A stretch of DNA of 64,000 nt from Nemopilema nomurai (lineage: Eukaryota; Cnidaria; Scyphozoa; Rhizostomeae; Rhizostomatidae): the NCBI GenBank assembly GCA_003864495.1, contig ML133365.1, forward strand, positions 1,061,856 through 1,125,855, given 5' to 3'. The notes below the pieces were generated by a model. That model did no database searches, was not told the DNA's origin, and saw only the letters and a list, made by a program, of their open reading frames with translations. Both the position numbers and the translations under genes were made by a program. Each line of letters begins with the position of its first letter. Position 1 is the stretch's first letter. This document shows, piece by piece, positions 11,926 to 23,110 of this stretch.

Positions 11926-12371
11926 AAATTGTTAAATTACAGTAGTTGCTAGTAGTAAATAAAACCTACATCGAACGAGATTTTTTGCTTTATGGGACCC
12001 ATACTGCTAAAGGATAAATCAAACGAAGCGAAAATTTATTTTGTGAAATGAGGCTATACGTAAATAATAAGCATTAGCACCCACCCGTTGCCCCAAGAGT
12101 TTCAGCAAGTTCAGCGATGGGCAGCTTTTGCCGTTCTATCGGCATATTGTGGAAATTAGATGGCGTACAGGCAGGGTTTCTCGCGCCACAAATCAACCAA
12201 CAAATCCTCTTTTTCCGTTGTCCACGAAACAACGTTGTTCCAGCGACTCCATTTTGTCAAATTTCACAACATTCATCAACACTTTCCGCGTGCTTTTAAA
12301 CCCATTTTGATTGGCTGATCAAACAAGAATTTGTTTTTGCGCACCGCACACTTGCGATTTCCTGGTTTTAG

Positions 12372-12429
12372 TCGCTGGCGACAAAAACAAATATCTAACA
12401 TGCTAGATATTTGTTTCTGTCGCCAGCGA
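12372..12429. repeat. 26-bp-arm near-perfect palindrome, copy 1
   Basis: The arm starting TCGCTGGCGACA at 12372 and ending ATATCTA is repeated in inverse with one mismatch, ending at 12429, around a 6-base loop (ACATGC). Weaker inverted similarity continues outward (GCGCACCGCACACT on the left; AGTGTGCGC on the right read in reverse). The sequence resembles two Harbinger-type MITE ends joined head to head. The same palindrome is at 21923-21980. Confidence 0.85.
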
Positions 12430-13215
12430 CGGCGATTTTTGTGTGCTAGTGTGCGCTAGGCTTATGGGAAAGATTCTTTAAAACTGCTTCATCCGAAGAC
12501 ACACATCTGTAAAAATCTGGGTAGAACTTTTCAGCGCTTCCCTTGAAATCGCTGAAATGTAGTATGGTTGAAGCCGGTTAAGGTTCGTTTTTTGAGCATT
12601 TTTCAGCCCTTCGATTCTTATTTTCCCTGCTTATATTAGTTTTTAGTAGTAACTTGAAACTATACTTGAATTCAACTCGCTGTTATTTCTAACAACAGAT
12701 CAGGAAATAAGGCAACAACTGCTTATATGTGAAACAAATATACGGATCAGATGCCGACCTCAAAAAGCTTATCCTTTAAAACACTTCCTTATCTTTTCAT
12801 GTTGATTACAGCTAGTCAACATTTTTTGGCACTGACATGGGTTTGCCGCTAATAGCATAAACTCTTAATTTTGAAACTACTAGTTAGATTTTTCTTTGCT
12901 TTCTAGAAAATGTAGGCCATAAATAACGACACTAGCAAAACACAATCCTGGCTTTCTATGCATTTTTGCTCAACAACCTTTTTTATTTCAAAATCTCCAG
13001 TTTCAATTTTCTTTCGGTTCAGAATCAAAGCCTTAAAGATTCCTTCCTAGTGTGCATGCGCCCGAAATTTCCACTATGTCTATTTAAACAGATTCGTGCA
13101 GCAGCTCTCGATGGTTTCACTTGCGCTGCGTTCAAAAATCATTCCAGGAGGCAAATGAGATGATATTTGAATGCTAAGCCTTCATCCAACAGTCATCGAT
13201 TCTACTCAAATTAAT
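12430..13215. other. Non-coding part of the unit, copy 1
   Basis: About 790 bp without a convincing reading frame, AT-rich and present at the same place in copy 2 (21981-22769). From about 13108 on it is also shared with the diverged third copy at 44391. The short open frame at 12966-13163 has no recognisable motif. Confidence 0.6.
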
Positions 13216-13556
13216 CAATAAAAAATGAAGAACCACGTGCAAGCTCGTCTCCAAAGGTCGATCAGCATCAAATTAAAAACGAAAAAGGACCCAGAGAGCT
13301 GCCAAAAACAAAGTATGAATTTCACCTTCCTTTTTCCAATAACAAAGCGAAAAGGTGCCAGAATTGCCGCCGACAGTGCGAGAAGAAGCAGCCAGAAAAC
13401 TTATTGGTCGGAAAATATAGCACATATATTCAGGTTCCCACCAAGAAAAAGTCTACCAGAAATTACTACTTCTACGTCAATTTGGATTGCATTAAGGAAG
13501 AGTTCGATGACTTGTGGGACAAATTAATAATTGAAGACGCAATTAAAAAAAATTAA
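13216..13556 (+). pseudogene. C-terminal exon with a Cys finger, unidentified transposon protein, copy 1
   Basis: The coherent frame here is not the methionine-started one at 13225 but the one that reads KYEFHLPFSNNKAKRCQNC, RRQCEKKQPENLLVGKYST and YYFYVNLDCIKEEFDDLWD, ending at a stop at 13554-13556. CQNC plus later Cys residues suggest a small zinc-binding tail, as found at the C-termini of several DDE transposases. It is preserved identically in copy 2 (22770-23110). The diverged third copy at 44.5 kb retains KKQPENL, KYST and KLIIEDAIK. I do not recognise the family. Conservation in three copies supports real past coding, but no upstream catalytic exons were identified. Confidence 0.5.
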
Positions 13557-14259
13557 CGGCAAACATTGTGAAATGGATACAAAAATTAGGTATTGACTTG
13601 TCTAGTTTTTGGTAAATGTATCCTTTTCTCCTCCTTTAAAATACTAAGGAACTTTTCAAAGCAGTACTAGCAACAGCGGATGAAACTCTAGTACCTTTGA
13701 TTCAATCACCTTTCGCACTTGCAAAGAAAAGAATGTACTTTAAACGCCCATTAGCAGTTTTCTCCTTTCATCTGCAGAATTACGCAGTATTTCTCATTCT
13801 CTAGTGATTGATAGTCGCAAGATCTTTTCTTCAAAAAGATTCTATACATTTTGTGTAGCATAGATGATTTAAAGAAGGATTTTGGTTTAATTTTCACAAC
13901 ACATTTTTACAGTATTGTTATTATGCTCGCCCTGAAATAGAAACAATTTTAAAAAAATGTATTCAGTAACTCGGATCTCTTTTATGAACACTGAAAAACA
14001 GGTAACCACTGGAAAATGAAAAGGAAATATGCAAGGTGAGTCTGGGAATAACCTTGAAATTTTCTTAGAACCTTGCATTTCGGTTGCTCCAAATCGTTAT
14101 TTATAGTTTGTTTTCTGGTTATAATTACGTTTCTGAGCACAATTCACGTTTTTTCTCCTTTTTTCGAAACTCTAGACCGTTCCCTACTTGCAAAAACATC
14201 ATGTGACGTAAAATTTTTCGGCGCCTTTGAAAAAGAGTGATGAATTTTTCGGCGCCTTA
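13557..14259. other. Right end of the unit, copy 1
   Basis: About 700 bp without a recognisable gene. It ends with a short direct repeat: AATTTTTCGGCGCC occurs twice (near 14213 and 14237) about 29-31 bp apart. In copy 2 the same repeat continues into unique sequence, whereas here array B follows directly. Confidence 0.6.
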
Positions 14260-17200
14260 AGAGCAGCTTTTTGAAGCTCTTCAGATTGGGAATAAGTTGA
14301 GTTGTAGCTGTGAGAAGCAGAACGTGTTTTTGAAGCTCTTCAGATTGAGTGAATAAGTTGAGGTTGTAGCTGTGGAGAGCAGACGTTTTTGAAGCTCTTC
14401 AGATTAGTGAATCAGTTGAGGTTTGTAGCTGTGAGAGAGCAGATTTTTTGAAGCTCTTCAGATTAGTGAATAAGTTGAGGCTTGTAGCTGTGGAGAGCAG
14501 ACGTGTTTTTGAAGCTCTTCAGATTAGTGAATCAGTTGAGGCTTGTAGCTGTGGAGAGCAGACGTTTTTTGAAGCTCTTCAGATTATGAATAAGTTGAGG
14601 CTTGTAGCTGTGGAGAGCAGACGTATTTTTTAAAGCTCTTCAGATTAGTGAATAAGTTGAGGCTTGTAGCTGTGGAGAGCAGACGTGTTTTTGAAGCTCT
14701 TCAGATTAGTGAATAAGTTGAGACTTGTAGCTGTGGAGAGCAGACGTTTTTTGAAGCTCTTCAGATTAGTGGATCAGTTGAGGTTTGTAGCTGTGGAGAG
14801 CAGATTTTTTGAAGCTCTTCAGATTGAGTGAATAAGTTGAGGCTTGTAGCTGTGGAGAGCAGACGTTTTTTTGAAGCTCTTCAGATTAGTGAATAAGTTG
14901 AGGCTTGTAGCTGTGGAGAGCAGACGTGTTTTTTGAAGCTCTTCAGATTAGTGAATAAGTTGAGGCTTGTAGCTGTGGAGAGCAGACGTGTTTTTTGAAG
15001 CTCTTCAGATTAGTGGATCAGTTGAGGTTTGTAGCTGTGGAGAGCAGACGTTTTTTTGAAGCTCTTCAGATTAGTGAATAAGTTGAGGCTTGTAGCTGGA
15101 GAGCAGACGTGTTTTTTGAAGCTCTTCAGATTGGTGAATAAGTTGAGGCTTGTAGCTTTGGAGAGCAGACGTATTTTTGAAGCTCTTCAGATTATAATCA
15201 GTTGAGGCTTGTAGCTGTGGAGAGCAGACGTTTTTTGAAGCTCTTCAGATTAGTGAATAAGTTGAGGCTTGTAGCTGTGGAGAGCAGACGTGTTTTTGAA
15301 GCTCTTCAGATTAGTGAATCAGTTGAGGCTTGTAGCTGTGGAGAGCAGACGTGTTTTTTGAAGCTCTTCAGATTAGTGAATCAGTTGAGGCTTGTAGCTG
15401 TGAGAGCAGACGTGTTTTTGAAGCTCTTCAGATTGGTGAATAAGTTGAGGCTTGTAGCTGTGGAGAGCAGACTTTTTTGAAGCTCTTCAGATTAGTGAAT
15501 AAGTTGAGGCTTGTAGCTGTGAGAGCAGAGTTTTTGAAGCTCTTCAGATTGTGAATAAGTTGGCTTGTAGCTGTGGAGAGCAGACGTGTTTTGAAGCTCT
15601 TCAGATTGGTGAATAAGAGGCTTGTAGCTGGAGAGCAGACGTTTTTTGAAGCTCTTCAGATTAGTGAATCAGTTGACTTGTAGCTGTGGAGAGCAGACGT
15701 GTTTTTGAAGCTCTTCAGATTAGTGAATAAGTTGAGGCTTGTAGCTGTGAGAGCAGACGTTTTTGAAGCTCTTCAGATTGTGAATAAGTTGAGGCTTGTA
15801 GCTGTGGAGAGCAGACGTGTTTTTTGAAGCTCTTCAGATTGTGAATAAGTTGAGGCTTGTAGCTGTGGAGAGCAGACGTTTTTTGAAGCTCTTCAGATTA
15901 GTGAATCAGTTGAGGCTTGTAGCTGTGGAGAGCAGACGTTTTTTGAAGCTCTTCAGATTAGTGAATAAGTTGAGGCTTGTAGCTGTGAGAGCAGACGTTT
16001 TTTGAAGCTCTTCAGATTAGTGAATAAGTTGAGGCTTGTAGCTGTGGAGAGCAGACGTTTTTTGAAGCTCTTCAGATTAGTGAATAAGTTGAGGCTTGTA
16101 GCTGTGGAGAGCAGACGTTTTTTTGAAGCTCTTCAGATTAGTAATAAGTTGAGGCTTGTAGCTGTGGAGAGCAGACGTGTTTTTTGAAGCTCTTCAGATT
16201 AGTGAATAAGTTGAGGCTTGTAGCTGTGGAGAGCAGACGTGTTTTTGAAGCTCTTCAGATTAGTGAATCAGTTGAGGCTTGTAGCTGTGGAGAGCAGACG
16301 TTTTTTGAAGCTCTTCAGATTGGTGAATAAGTTGAGGCTTGTAGCTTGGAGAGCAGACGTGTTTTGAAGCTCTTCAGATTAGTGGATCAGTTGAGGCTGT
16401 AGCTGTGGAGAGCAGACGTTTTTTGAAGCTCTTCAGATTAGTGAATCAGTTGAGGCTTGTAGCTGTGGAGAGCAGACGTTTTTTGAAGCTCTTCAGATTA
16501 TGAATCAGTTGAGGCTTGTAGCTGTGGAGAGCAGACGTTTTTTGAAGCTCTTCAGATTAGTGAATAAGTTGAGGCTTGTAGCTGTGAAGAGCAGACGTTT
16601 TTTGAAGCTCTTCAGATTGGTGAATAAGTTGAGGCTTGTAGCTTGAGAGCAGACGTTTTTTGAAGCTCTTCAGATTGATGATAAGTTGAGGCTTGTAGCT
16701 GTGAGAGCAGACGTGTTTTTGAAGCTCTTCAGATTAGTGAATAAGTTGAGCTTGTAGCTGTGGAGAGCAGACGTGTTTTTTGAAGCTCTTCAGATTAGTG
16801 AATAAGTTGAGGCTTGTAGCTGTGGAGAGCAGACGTGTTTTTGAAGCTCTTCAGATTAGTGAATAAGTTGAGGCTTGTAGCTGTGGAGAGCAGACGTGTT
16901 TTTGAAGCTCTTCAGATTATGAATAAGTTGAGGCTTGTAGCTGTGGAGAGCAGACGTTTTTTTGAAGCTCTTCAGATTAGTGAATAAGTTGAGGCTTGTA
17001 GCTGTGGAGAGCAGACGTGTTTTTTGAAGCTCTTCAGATTGGTGAATAAGTTGAGGCTTGTAGCTGTGGAGAGCAGACGTTTTTTTGAAGCTCTTCAGAT
17101 TAGTGAATAAGTTGAGGCTTGTAGCTGTGAGAGCAGACGTGTTTTGAAGCTCTTCAGATTAGTGAATAAGTTGAGGCTTGTAGCTGTGGAGAGCAGACGT

Positions 17201-17609
17201 GTTTTTTGAAGCTCTTCAGATTAGTGAATAAGTTGAGGCTTGTAGCTGTGGAGAGCAGACGTGTTTTGAAGCTCTTCAGATTGTGAATAAGTTGAGGCTT
17301 GTAGCTGTGGAGAGCAGACGTTTTTTAAAGCTCTTCAGATTAGTGAATAAGTTGAGGCTTGTAGCTGTGAGAGCAGACGTTTTTTGAAGCTCTTCAGATT
17401 GGTGAATAAGTTGAGGTTGTAGCTGTGGAGAGCAGACGTGTTTTTTGAAGCTCTTCAGATTAGTGAATAAGTTGAGAGCTTGTAGCTGTGAGAGCAGACG
17501 TGTTTTTTTGAAGGAGCTCTTTTTCAGATTAGTGAATCAGTTGAGGTTTGTAGCTGTGGAGAGCAGACGTGTCTTTTGAAGCTCTTCAGATTGGTGAATA
17601 AGTTGAGGC
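14260..17609. repeat. Minisatellite array B, about 62-bp monomer, roughly 55 copies
   Basis: Same monomer as array A (GAAGCTCTTCAGATT, TTGAGGCTTGTAGCTGTG, GAGAGCAGACGT). It starts abruptly after the right end of unit copy 1 with a partial monomer and ends with the same terminal monomer as array A (GTCTTTTGAAGCTC, then GTTGAGGCACGTTGACATGG). Monomers are on average shorter than 62 bp because of frequent one-base losses in T-runs and GG/AA pairs. The last monomers (about 17480-17530) carry small insertions such as GAAGGAGCTCTTTTTC. Confidence 0.97.
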
Positions 17610-17943
17610 ACGTTGACATGGGCTCAATTCCAAAGGATAGATCAATACTAGCTCTCTGCTGCTATATGCAAATTTTAACTAATGACATTGTTTTTATTGT
17701 CATTAACTGAAATGCTATTTTTTTCATATCAGATCATTCATGCATCCAGCTATGCAGGCAGTTTTTAGAAGTCTCAATAACCTTTTTCATAAATGGGTTG
17801 ATAATGGGACTGGTATGTGATAGATCCTTTGGAACTGTCCCGTGGCTACTGTAAAAAAATTTAAATAGCTGCTAATTAACTAATTTTCTGAGGTTCGTCA
17901 ACAATTGACATCACTTTTGCTGTAACAGAAAGCAAATATTTTG

Positions 17944-18465
17944 TTTAATTTTTGAATATGAGCCTAATGTAGCTGTTTTTTCCATGACACTTGCATTCAA
18001 TCAGTCCATCTGGTGATGCAGCAAGATAAGGAGTGTCTGATAAGACATGAAGGCCAGTATCCAAAATAACCATTGTTGTATGGCACTTAGTTACCAAGTT
18101 TATGTAGTCTCGTTTCGCTTCTCTCTCCATTCTTTTGCCATATTACTGCACTTGGGGCAAACTTTCTCAGTTCTTTCAATTTATTTTTGACAGATGTCTC
18201 ACCAGAAACTGACGGATCTTTAGAACAGTATGGCTTCTCCATTTGCTTACTACCTTTCGTCTGATTTGGGACACAACTATCTTTCTTGGGCCGTCGAAAG
18301 TCAATGTTTTTTAGCGGGGCTGGCTCGGCATACCTCCTTGATTTCTTCCATGCACATAGCTTACTGGTGCTGGCGACTTTATTCAGCTCAAGTTGGGTGC
18401 ATGCCTGAAGCTTAAACAGCAGGGCAGCCACATGACTACAGACAGATCCTAACCTAAAATGTTAA
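17944..18465 (-). pseudogene. SWIM zinc finger plus truncated YqaJ-type nuclease domain, copy 2
   Basis: Counterpart of 8404-8925. Here one minus-strand frame continues from CSHVAALLFKL through KNIDFRRPKKDSCVPNQ, SVSGETSVKNKLKELRK and FAPSAVIWQ (18431-18087), the expected transition from the SWIM finger to the YqaJ fold. It then shifts frame into TGLHVLSDTPYLAASPDG (18130-17945) and stops without the EIKCP-type catalytic strand. The truncation point is the same as in copy 1, so it predates the duplication. ISL2EU-type elements pair such a nuclease with a DDE transposase; that this unit descends from one is an inference. Confidence 0.62.
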
Positions 18466-18947
18466 GCGAAAGCAATGTTTTGGAAAGGTATATGTGTATA
18501 TCTATTCCTATATGGAATTAGCTGTAAACAGGCTTCTTTTTCACAGATCTATAAGCTAAGAAGAAACATTTACACTTTTTACCTGACTTTGGTGTTATGA
18601 AACATAACTAGCACTATTTTTAAAGGTTTTTCAAACATCTTGTAAATGTAAACTTACCCTGCCACAGATGTACAATTCGCAGAGAGAATCCAGTCTTCTT
18701 TTTTGTATAGTACAACCCACACATCCTACAAACTTGATTTCTGTCCTTGTCTTTGACTTGGTAAAACCTGAATTGAACAGTGACCCTGATTATATCAACA
18801 TATCGCAGTTGGAGTAAAAAACATTACAATGGATAAAATATCACGATTTACAAGATTTTACCAACAAATGTAAATTTGTTTAAAATGACGTAAATAGGAA
18901 AATATTCATAAAAATGGGAGAAACGGCAAAATAGATTTACATACCTG

Positions 18948-19205
18948 TGACTTTATACAACAAAAATACTTGTGTTGGTAATTGGATGATAATAGACATA
19001 ATTAACATGTCCGCAGACGAAAAAGTTGTATGCCTCCAAAGACTTGTAGGCCTTTGAAGATTCTTTAGTAAAATTACTTGGCGTATTTATTACGTAGTTG
19101 TATATGTCAGGCCAGCCAACATCTGGGAGCAAACCAACATCATCCTGCCAGTCCTCGCCAAGACTGTATGGGTCAGGAAGGACAGAACCATCCGTTACGC
19201 TAATT
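18948..19205 (-). pseudogene. N-terminal exon of the SWIM/YqaJ-type transposon gene, copy 2
   Basis: Counterpart of 9408-9665 with the same VGWPDIYNYVINTPSNFTKE and KAYKSLEAYNFFVCGHV motifs. A one-base deletion near 18968 interrupts the end of the frame. As in copy 1, no start methionine is visible. Confidence 0.55.
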
Positions 19206-19682
19206 TACATTTGTAATTAGCCTGATCTTTTTCGTCTAGAGAATCGAAATAGCTTTTATCTGACGACATCATATGAAACTTTATTAAGAAAATTACATAT
19301 CCAAGCGAAATTTATATGCAAGCGACTACAGCACAATAAACAAACAGCTGCTATTAAACTCATGGTAGCAACATGGAAGCACGCTTCGCGCAGCAAGAAA
19401 AATTGTTCAGCACACCTGCCCCGCTAAATTTACCCCAATGCCAAGTAATAGGCTCTATGCAGCTGGGGGTCACGTGCCTAGATACCGCATGGCAACGATG
19501 TACTGGAGAGCAAGTGTTCCAACAGCGGCCGGTGTAAACAATCAAAATAGCGGTAGCGTGCGACGATTTTTTTACCTTATAGTGTCTTTTCTGAAGTTTT
19601 TACAGCTAATTGAGTTGCAAGTTAATTCTAGCTTGCTTTTACCTACCTTTTTACCAACATCAGTACGATTTCAAGATTCAAA

Positions 19683-20013
19683 TCAAACAGCGCTGGGTTG
19701 ACCTGTAACTGAACCTGGCCTAAATGGAGCTCCCAACAGAAGGTGAGAGTTTTTCTTAGCTTTTACATTGCTATACATCATACTATGCAGAACACTATAA
19801 AGTTTTGTTTGCTCATGTATATGATTAATGATGCTGTCATCAACAAAAAGCTCATAAAAACTCATTGGACTCGAGAATCTTGTTAGGAGGATGTTTGGCT
19901 TTATCCTCAATTTTTCATTCACGGCAACATAATCAGAAGGTCTTGAAAATGTTTGATTCTCTCCCTTCTTCCACTGAATTTGATTATTGTTGCAACAAAT
20001 ATCTACACCATAC
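19683..20013 (-). pseudogene. piggyBac-like transposase N-terminal fragment, copy 2
   Basis: Same fragment as at 10104-10473: RYGVDICCNNN, then SSPMSFYELFVDDSIINHI. The frame ends differently (after KKNSHLLLGAPF) because of one extra A near 19735. The catalytic core is missing, as in copy 1. Confidence 0.5.
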
Positions 20014-20163
20014 CTAGAGTCAATTTGTAAAGTTTAAAGAATAATTATAGATTAGTAAAAAAATATAATCAATGCATGGAAACCATGACTGCCAAACCAA
20101 ATCTAAATATCTTGTTTTTTAATGAGAGAATTTGAAAAGATGAAAAAATAATATCAAAAGTTT

Positions 20164-20726
20164 TCAGTAACTTGAATTACTATCCTTGGGTGAATTGACC
20201 ATTTCAGAGAATGAAAAATTAGGCCTTCCACTGCTGTTTTGTGGGCTTAAAAATTGATGCTGGCTTGGAAAATATTGCTGGCCTGTCAAATTTCCTCCAA
20301 TACCCATTTGTGCCTGAAACAATGTATTTTGGATATTGTTCATTGCAATCAGTCGTCCGCTCATCCATTGCTGACAATGTTTGGCCAACATATTTACCAC
20401 AGGCAATACAACATATTTATCAAAGGCAGGCAGTTCAGCTGTCCGCTCATCCACTGCTGACAATGTTTGGCCAACAAATTTACCAAAGGCAATACAAGGT
20501 GTGCTCTCTGGTGCTTTAGGGTCATCTTCCAATGACGATGCCAGCTTTTTCAACACTTCCATCTCCTCTTCTTCTCTTTTTTTTTGTTTTTCTCTTTCCT
20601 CATTGTTTCTGTTGGCTTCTTTGTAGATTTTTTCTCGGAAACAAAAGAAGCCTCTGTATTTTCATCTGCCTCTTCATCCTCCTCATTAAAAGATATTCTT
20701 TCTGAATCATCAATATCATCAGTTTC
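20164..20726 (-). pseudogene. C-terminal half of an apparent MADF/BESS-like accessory protein, copy 2
   Basis: Same protein tail as 10624-11180, with identical sequence from EVLKKLASSLEDD to SNSSY. Small indels in the acidic/Lys-rich segment upstream (near 20600 and 20660) distinguish the copies. The acceptor (TTAATTTCAG on the minus strand, ending at 20727) lies 33 bp from the start of the opposite-strand transposase exon, again leaving no room for the 5' exons. Confidence 0.55.
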
Positions 20727-20759
20727 CTGAAATTAAAACAAATTTCTTTTTAACTTAAG

Positions 20760-21473
20760 GTTCCTTCAACTCCAGAAGAATGGAAGCAAGTAAGCAATAG
20801 TTTCGAATCAAAATGGAACTATCCCTATTGCATGGGTGCACTGGATGGTAAACATATTGGAATCCAGCAGCCAAAGAATTCAGGATCCGAATATTTTAAT
20901 TACAAAAGGTTCTTCAGCATCTTGCTCTTTGCATTGGTCAGTCATGACTATAAATTTTTATACGTAGATGTGGGTGCAAGTGGGAGGAATGGTGATGCTG
21001 GAATTTTTGAAAGCAGCACATTAAAGAAAAAGCTAGACCACGGCACTATTGGGTTTCCAGAGCCAGAAGAATTGCAAGGAACTGGGCTTCTTTGCAACTA
21101 TCATCTCATTGGTGATGATGCTTTCCCACTCAGAAAAGATGTTTTGAAGCCTTTTCCTTTCAGACAGCTTGACTATGATCAACATGTTTTTAATTATAGG
21201 CTGTCTCGAGCAAGACGTGTTGTTGAGAATGCCTTCGGTATTTTGGCAAACAGGTTCAGGTTATTTTTAACAAAAATTGCACTTGAACCAGAGAAAGTTA
21301 AGATGATTGTCATGGCAACATGCTGCCTTCACAATTTTCTTATTGATGAGCAACCATCATATGCAACGATAGCAGATCAAGAACATGAAAACAATCAATT
21401 AATGGGAGGTTACAGGAGAACTGATCCTCAGCTGACCAATATGGAAAGGACACAGGAAAGAAATTGTTGCTAG
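20760..21473 (+). CDS. HARBI1-type (PIF/Harbinger) DDE transposase, catalytic part, open copy 2
   Basis: An uninterrupted frame from the acceptor-like TTAACTTAAG at 20751-20759 to a stop at 21471-21473. From the internal methionine at 20832 it is 213 residues. The DDE_Tnp_4 signatures appear in order: ALDGKHIGIQ (first Asp), DVGASGRNGDAGIF (second Asp), GDDAFPLR, RRVVENAFGILANRFR (Glu), then IVMATCCLHNFLIDEQ, the usual last conserved helix. Full-length HARBI1-like proteins are about 350-400 residues, so the N-terminal domain exons are missing. The protein would cut DNA at PIF/Harbinger ends in the nucleus if complete; as it stands it is a catalytic remnant. Confidence 0.85.
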   Translation, partial: VPSTPEEWKQVSNSFESKWNYPYCMGALDGKHIGIQQPKNSGSEYFNYKRFFSILLFALVSHDYKFLYVDVGASGRNGDAGIFESSTLKKKLDHGTIGFPEPEELQGTGLLCNYHLIGDDAFPLRKDVLKPFPFRQLDYDQHVFNYRLSRARRVVENAFGILANRFRLFLTKIALEPEKVKMIVMATCCLHNFLIDEQPSYATIADQEHENNQLMGGYRRTDPQLTNMERTQERNCC

Positions 21474-21922
21474 AAATTGTTAAATTACAGTAGTTGCTAG
21501 TAGTAAATAAAACCTACATCGAACGAGATTTTTTGCTTTATGGGAACCCATACTGCTAAAGGATAAATCAAACGAAGCGAAAATTTATTTTGTGAAATGA
21601 GGCTATACGTAAATAATAAGCATTAGCACCCACCCGTTGCCCCAAGAGTTTCAGCAAGTTCAGCGATGGCTGCAGCTTTTGCCGTTCTATCGGCATATTG
21701 TGGAAATTAGATGGCGTACAGGCAGGGTTTCTCGCGCCACAAATCAACCAACAAATCCTCTTTTTCCGTTGTCCACGAAAACAACGTTGTTCCAGCGACT
21801 CCATTTTGTCAAATTTCACAACATTCATCAACACTTTCCGCGTGCTTTTAAACCCATTTTGATTGGCTGATCAACAAGAATTTGTTTTTGCGCACCGCAC
21901 ACTTGCGATTTCCTGGTTTTAG

Positions 21923-21980
21923 TCGCTGGCGACAAAAACAAATATCTAACATGCTAGATATTTGTTTCTGTCGCCAGCGA
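21923..21980. repeat. 26-bp-arm near-perfect palindrome, copy 2
   Basis: Identical to 12372-12429: TCGCTGGCGACA arms, ACATGC loop, one mismatch between arms. Confidence 0.85.
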
Positions 21981-22769
21981 CGGCGATTTTTGTGTGCTAG
22001 TGTGCGCTAGGCTTATGGGAAAGATTCTTTAAAACTGCTTCATCCGAAGACACACATCTGTAAAAATCTGGGTAGAACTTTTCAGCGCTTCCCTTGAAAT
22101 CGCTGAAATGTAGTATGGTTAAGCCCGGTTAAGGTTCGTTTTTTGAGCATTTTTCAGCCCTTCGATTCTTATTTTCCCTGCTTATATTAGTTTTTAGTAG
22201 TAACTTGAAACTATACTTGAATTCAACTCGCTGTTATTTCTAACAACAGATCAGGAAATAAGGAACAACTGCTTATATGTGAAACAAACTATATACGGAT
22301 CAGATGCCGACCTCAAAAAGCTTATCCTTTAAAACACTTCCTTATCTTTTCATGTTGATTACAGCTAGTCAACATTTTTTGGCACTGACATGGGTTTGCC
22401 GCTAATAGCATAAACTCTTATAATTTTGAAACTACTAGTTAGATTTTTCTTTGCTTTCTAGAAAATGTAGGCCATAAAATAACGACTAGCAAAACACAAT
22501 CCTGGCTTTCTATGCATTTTTGCTCAACAACCTTTTTTATTTCAAAATCTCCAGTTTCAATTTTCTTTCGGTTCAGAATCAAAGCCTTAAAGATTCCTTC
22601 CTAGTGTGCATGCGCCCGAAATTTCCACTATGTCTATTTAAACAGATTCGTGCAGCAGCTCTCGATGGTTTCACTTGCGCTGCGTTCAAAAATCATTCCA
22701 GGAGGCAAATGAGATGATATTTGAATGCTAAGCCTTCATCCAACAGTCATCGATTCTACTCAAATTAAT

Positions 22770-23110
22770 CAATAAAAAATGAAGAACCACGTGCAAGCTC
22801 GTCTCCAAAGGTCGATCAGCATCAAATTAAAAACGAAAAAGGACCCAGAGAGCTGCCAAAAACAAAGTATGAATTTCACCTTCCTTTTTCCAATAACAAA
22901 GCGAAAAGGTGCCAGAATTGCCGCCGACAGTGCGAGAAGAAGCAGCCAGAAAACTTATTGGTCGGAAAATATAGCACATATATTCAGGTTCCCACCAAGA
23001 AAAAGTCTACCAGAAATTACTACTTCTACGTCAATTTGGATTGCATTAAGGAAGAGTTCGATGACTTGTGGGACAAATTAATAATTGAAGACGCAATTAA
23101 AAAAAATTAA
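22770..23110 (+). pseudogene. C-terminal exon with a Cys finger, unidentified transposon protein, copy 2
   Basis: Same exon as 13216-13556, with the coherent frame RCQNCRRQCEKKQPENL through YYFYVNLDCIKEEF and a stop at 23108-23110. The family is not recognised. Confidence 0.5.

Larger units (their letters stand above)
8070..14259. repeat. 6.2-kb higher-order unit, copy 1
   Basis: This segment between arrays A and B recurs almost base for base at 17610-23820, offset about 9540-9550, with mostly 1-5 base indels and few substitutions. It is a mosaic of transposon gene pieces, annotated separately: SWIM/YqaJ, piggyBac N-terminus, MADF-like tail, HARBI1-like transposase, a palindrome and a zinc-finger tail. 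The left edge is where the monomer breaks off (TTGAGGCA then CGTTGACATGGG). The right edge is at TTTTTCGGCGCCTT, after which array B starts immediately. No terminal inverted repeat pair was found for the whole unit, so it is described as a repeat unit rather than one transposon. Confidence 0.93.

Noticed and set aside
13225..13527. 100-codon frame starting MKNHVQARLQ (also 22779-23081)
   Set aside because: The other frame of the same DNA gives the coherent Cys-finger and aromatic-rich tail that is also conserved in the diverged copy; this frame ends arbitrarily.
14260..17609. Sequencing-adapter contamination, because GAAGAGCAGACGT resembles the AGAGCACACGTCT adapter core
   Set aside because: The match is partial, the rest of the 62-bp monomer is unrelated to adapters, and the array is organised with a unique sequence block.
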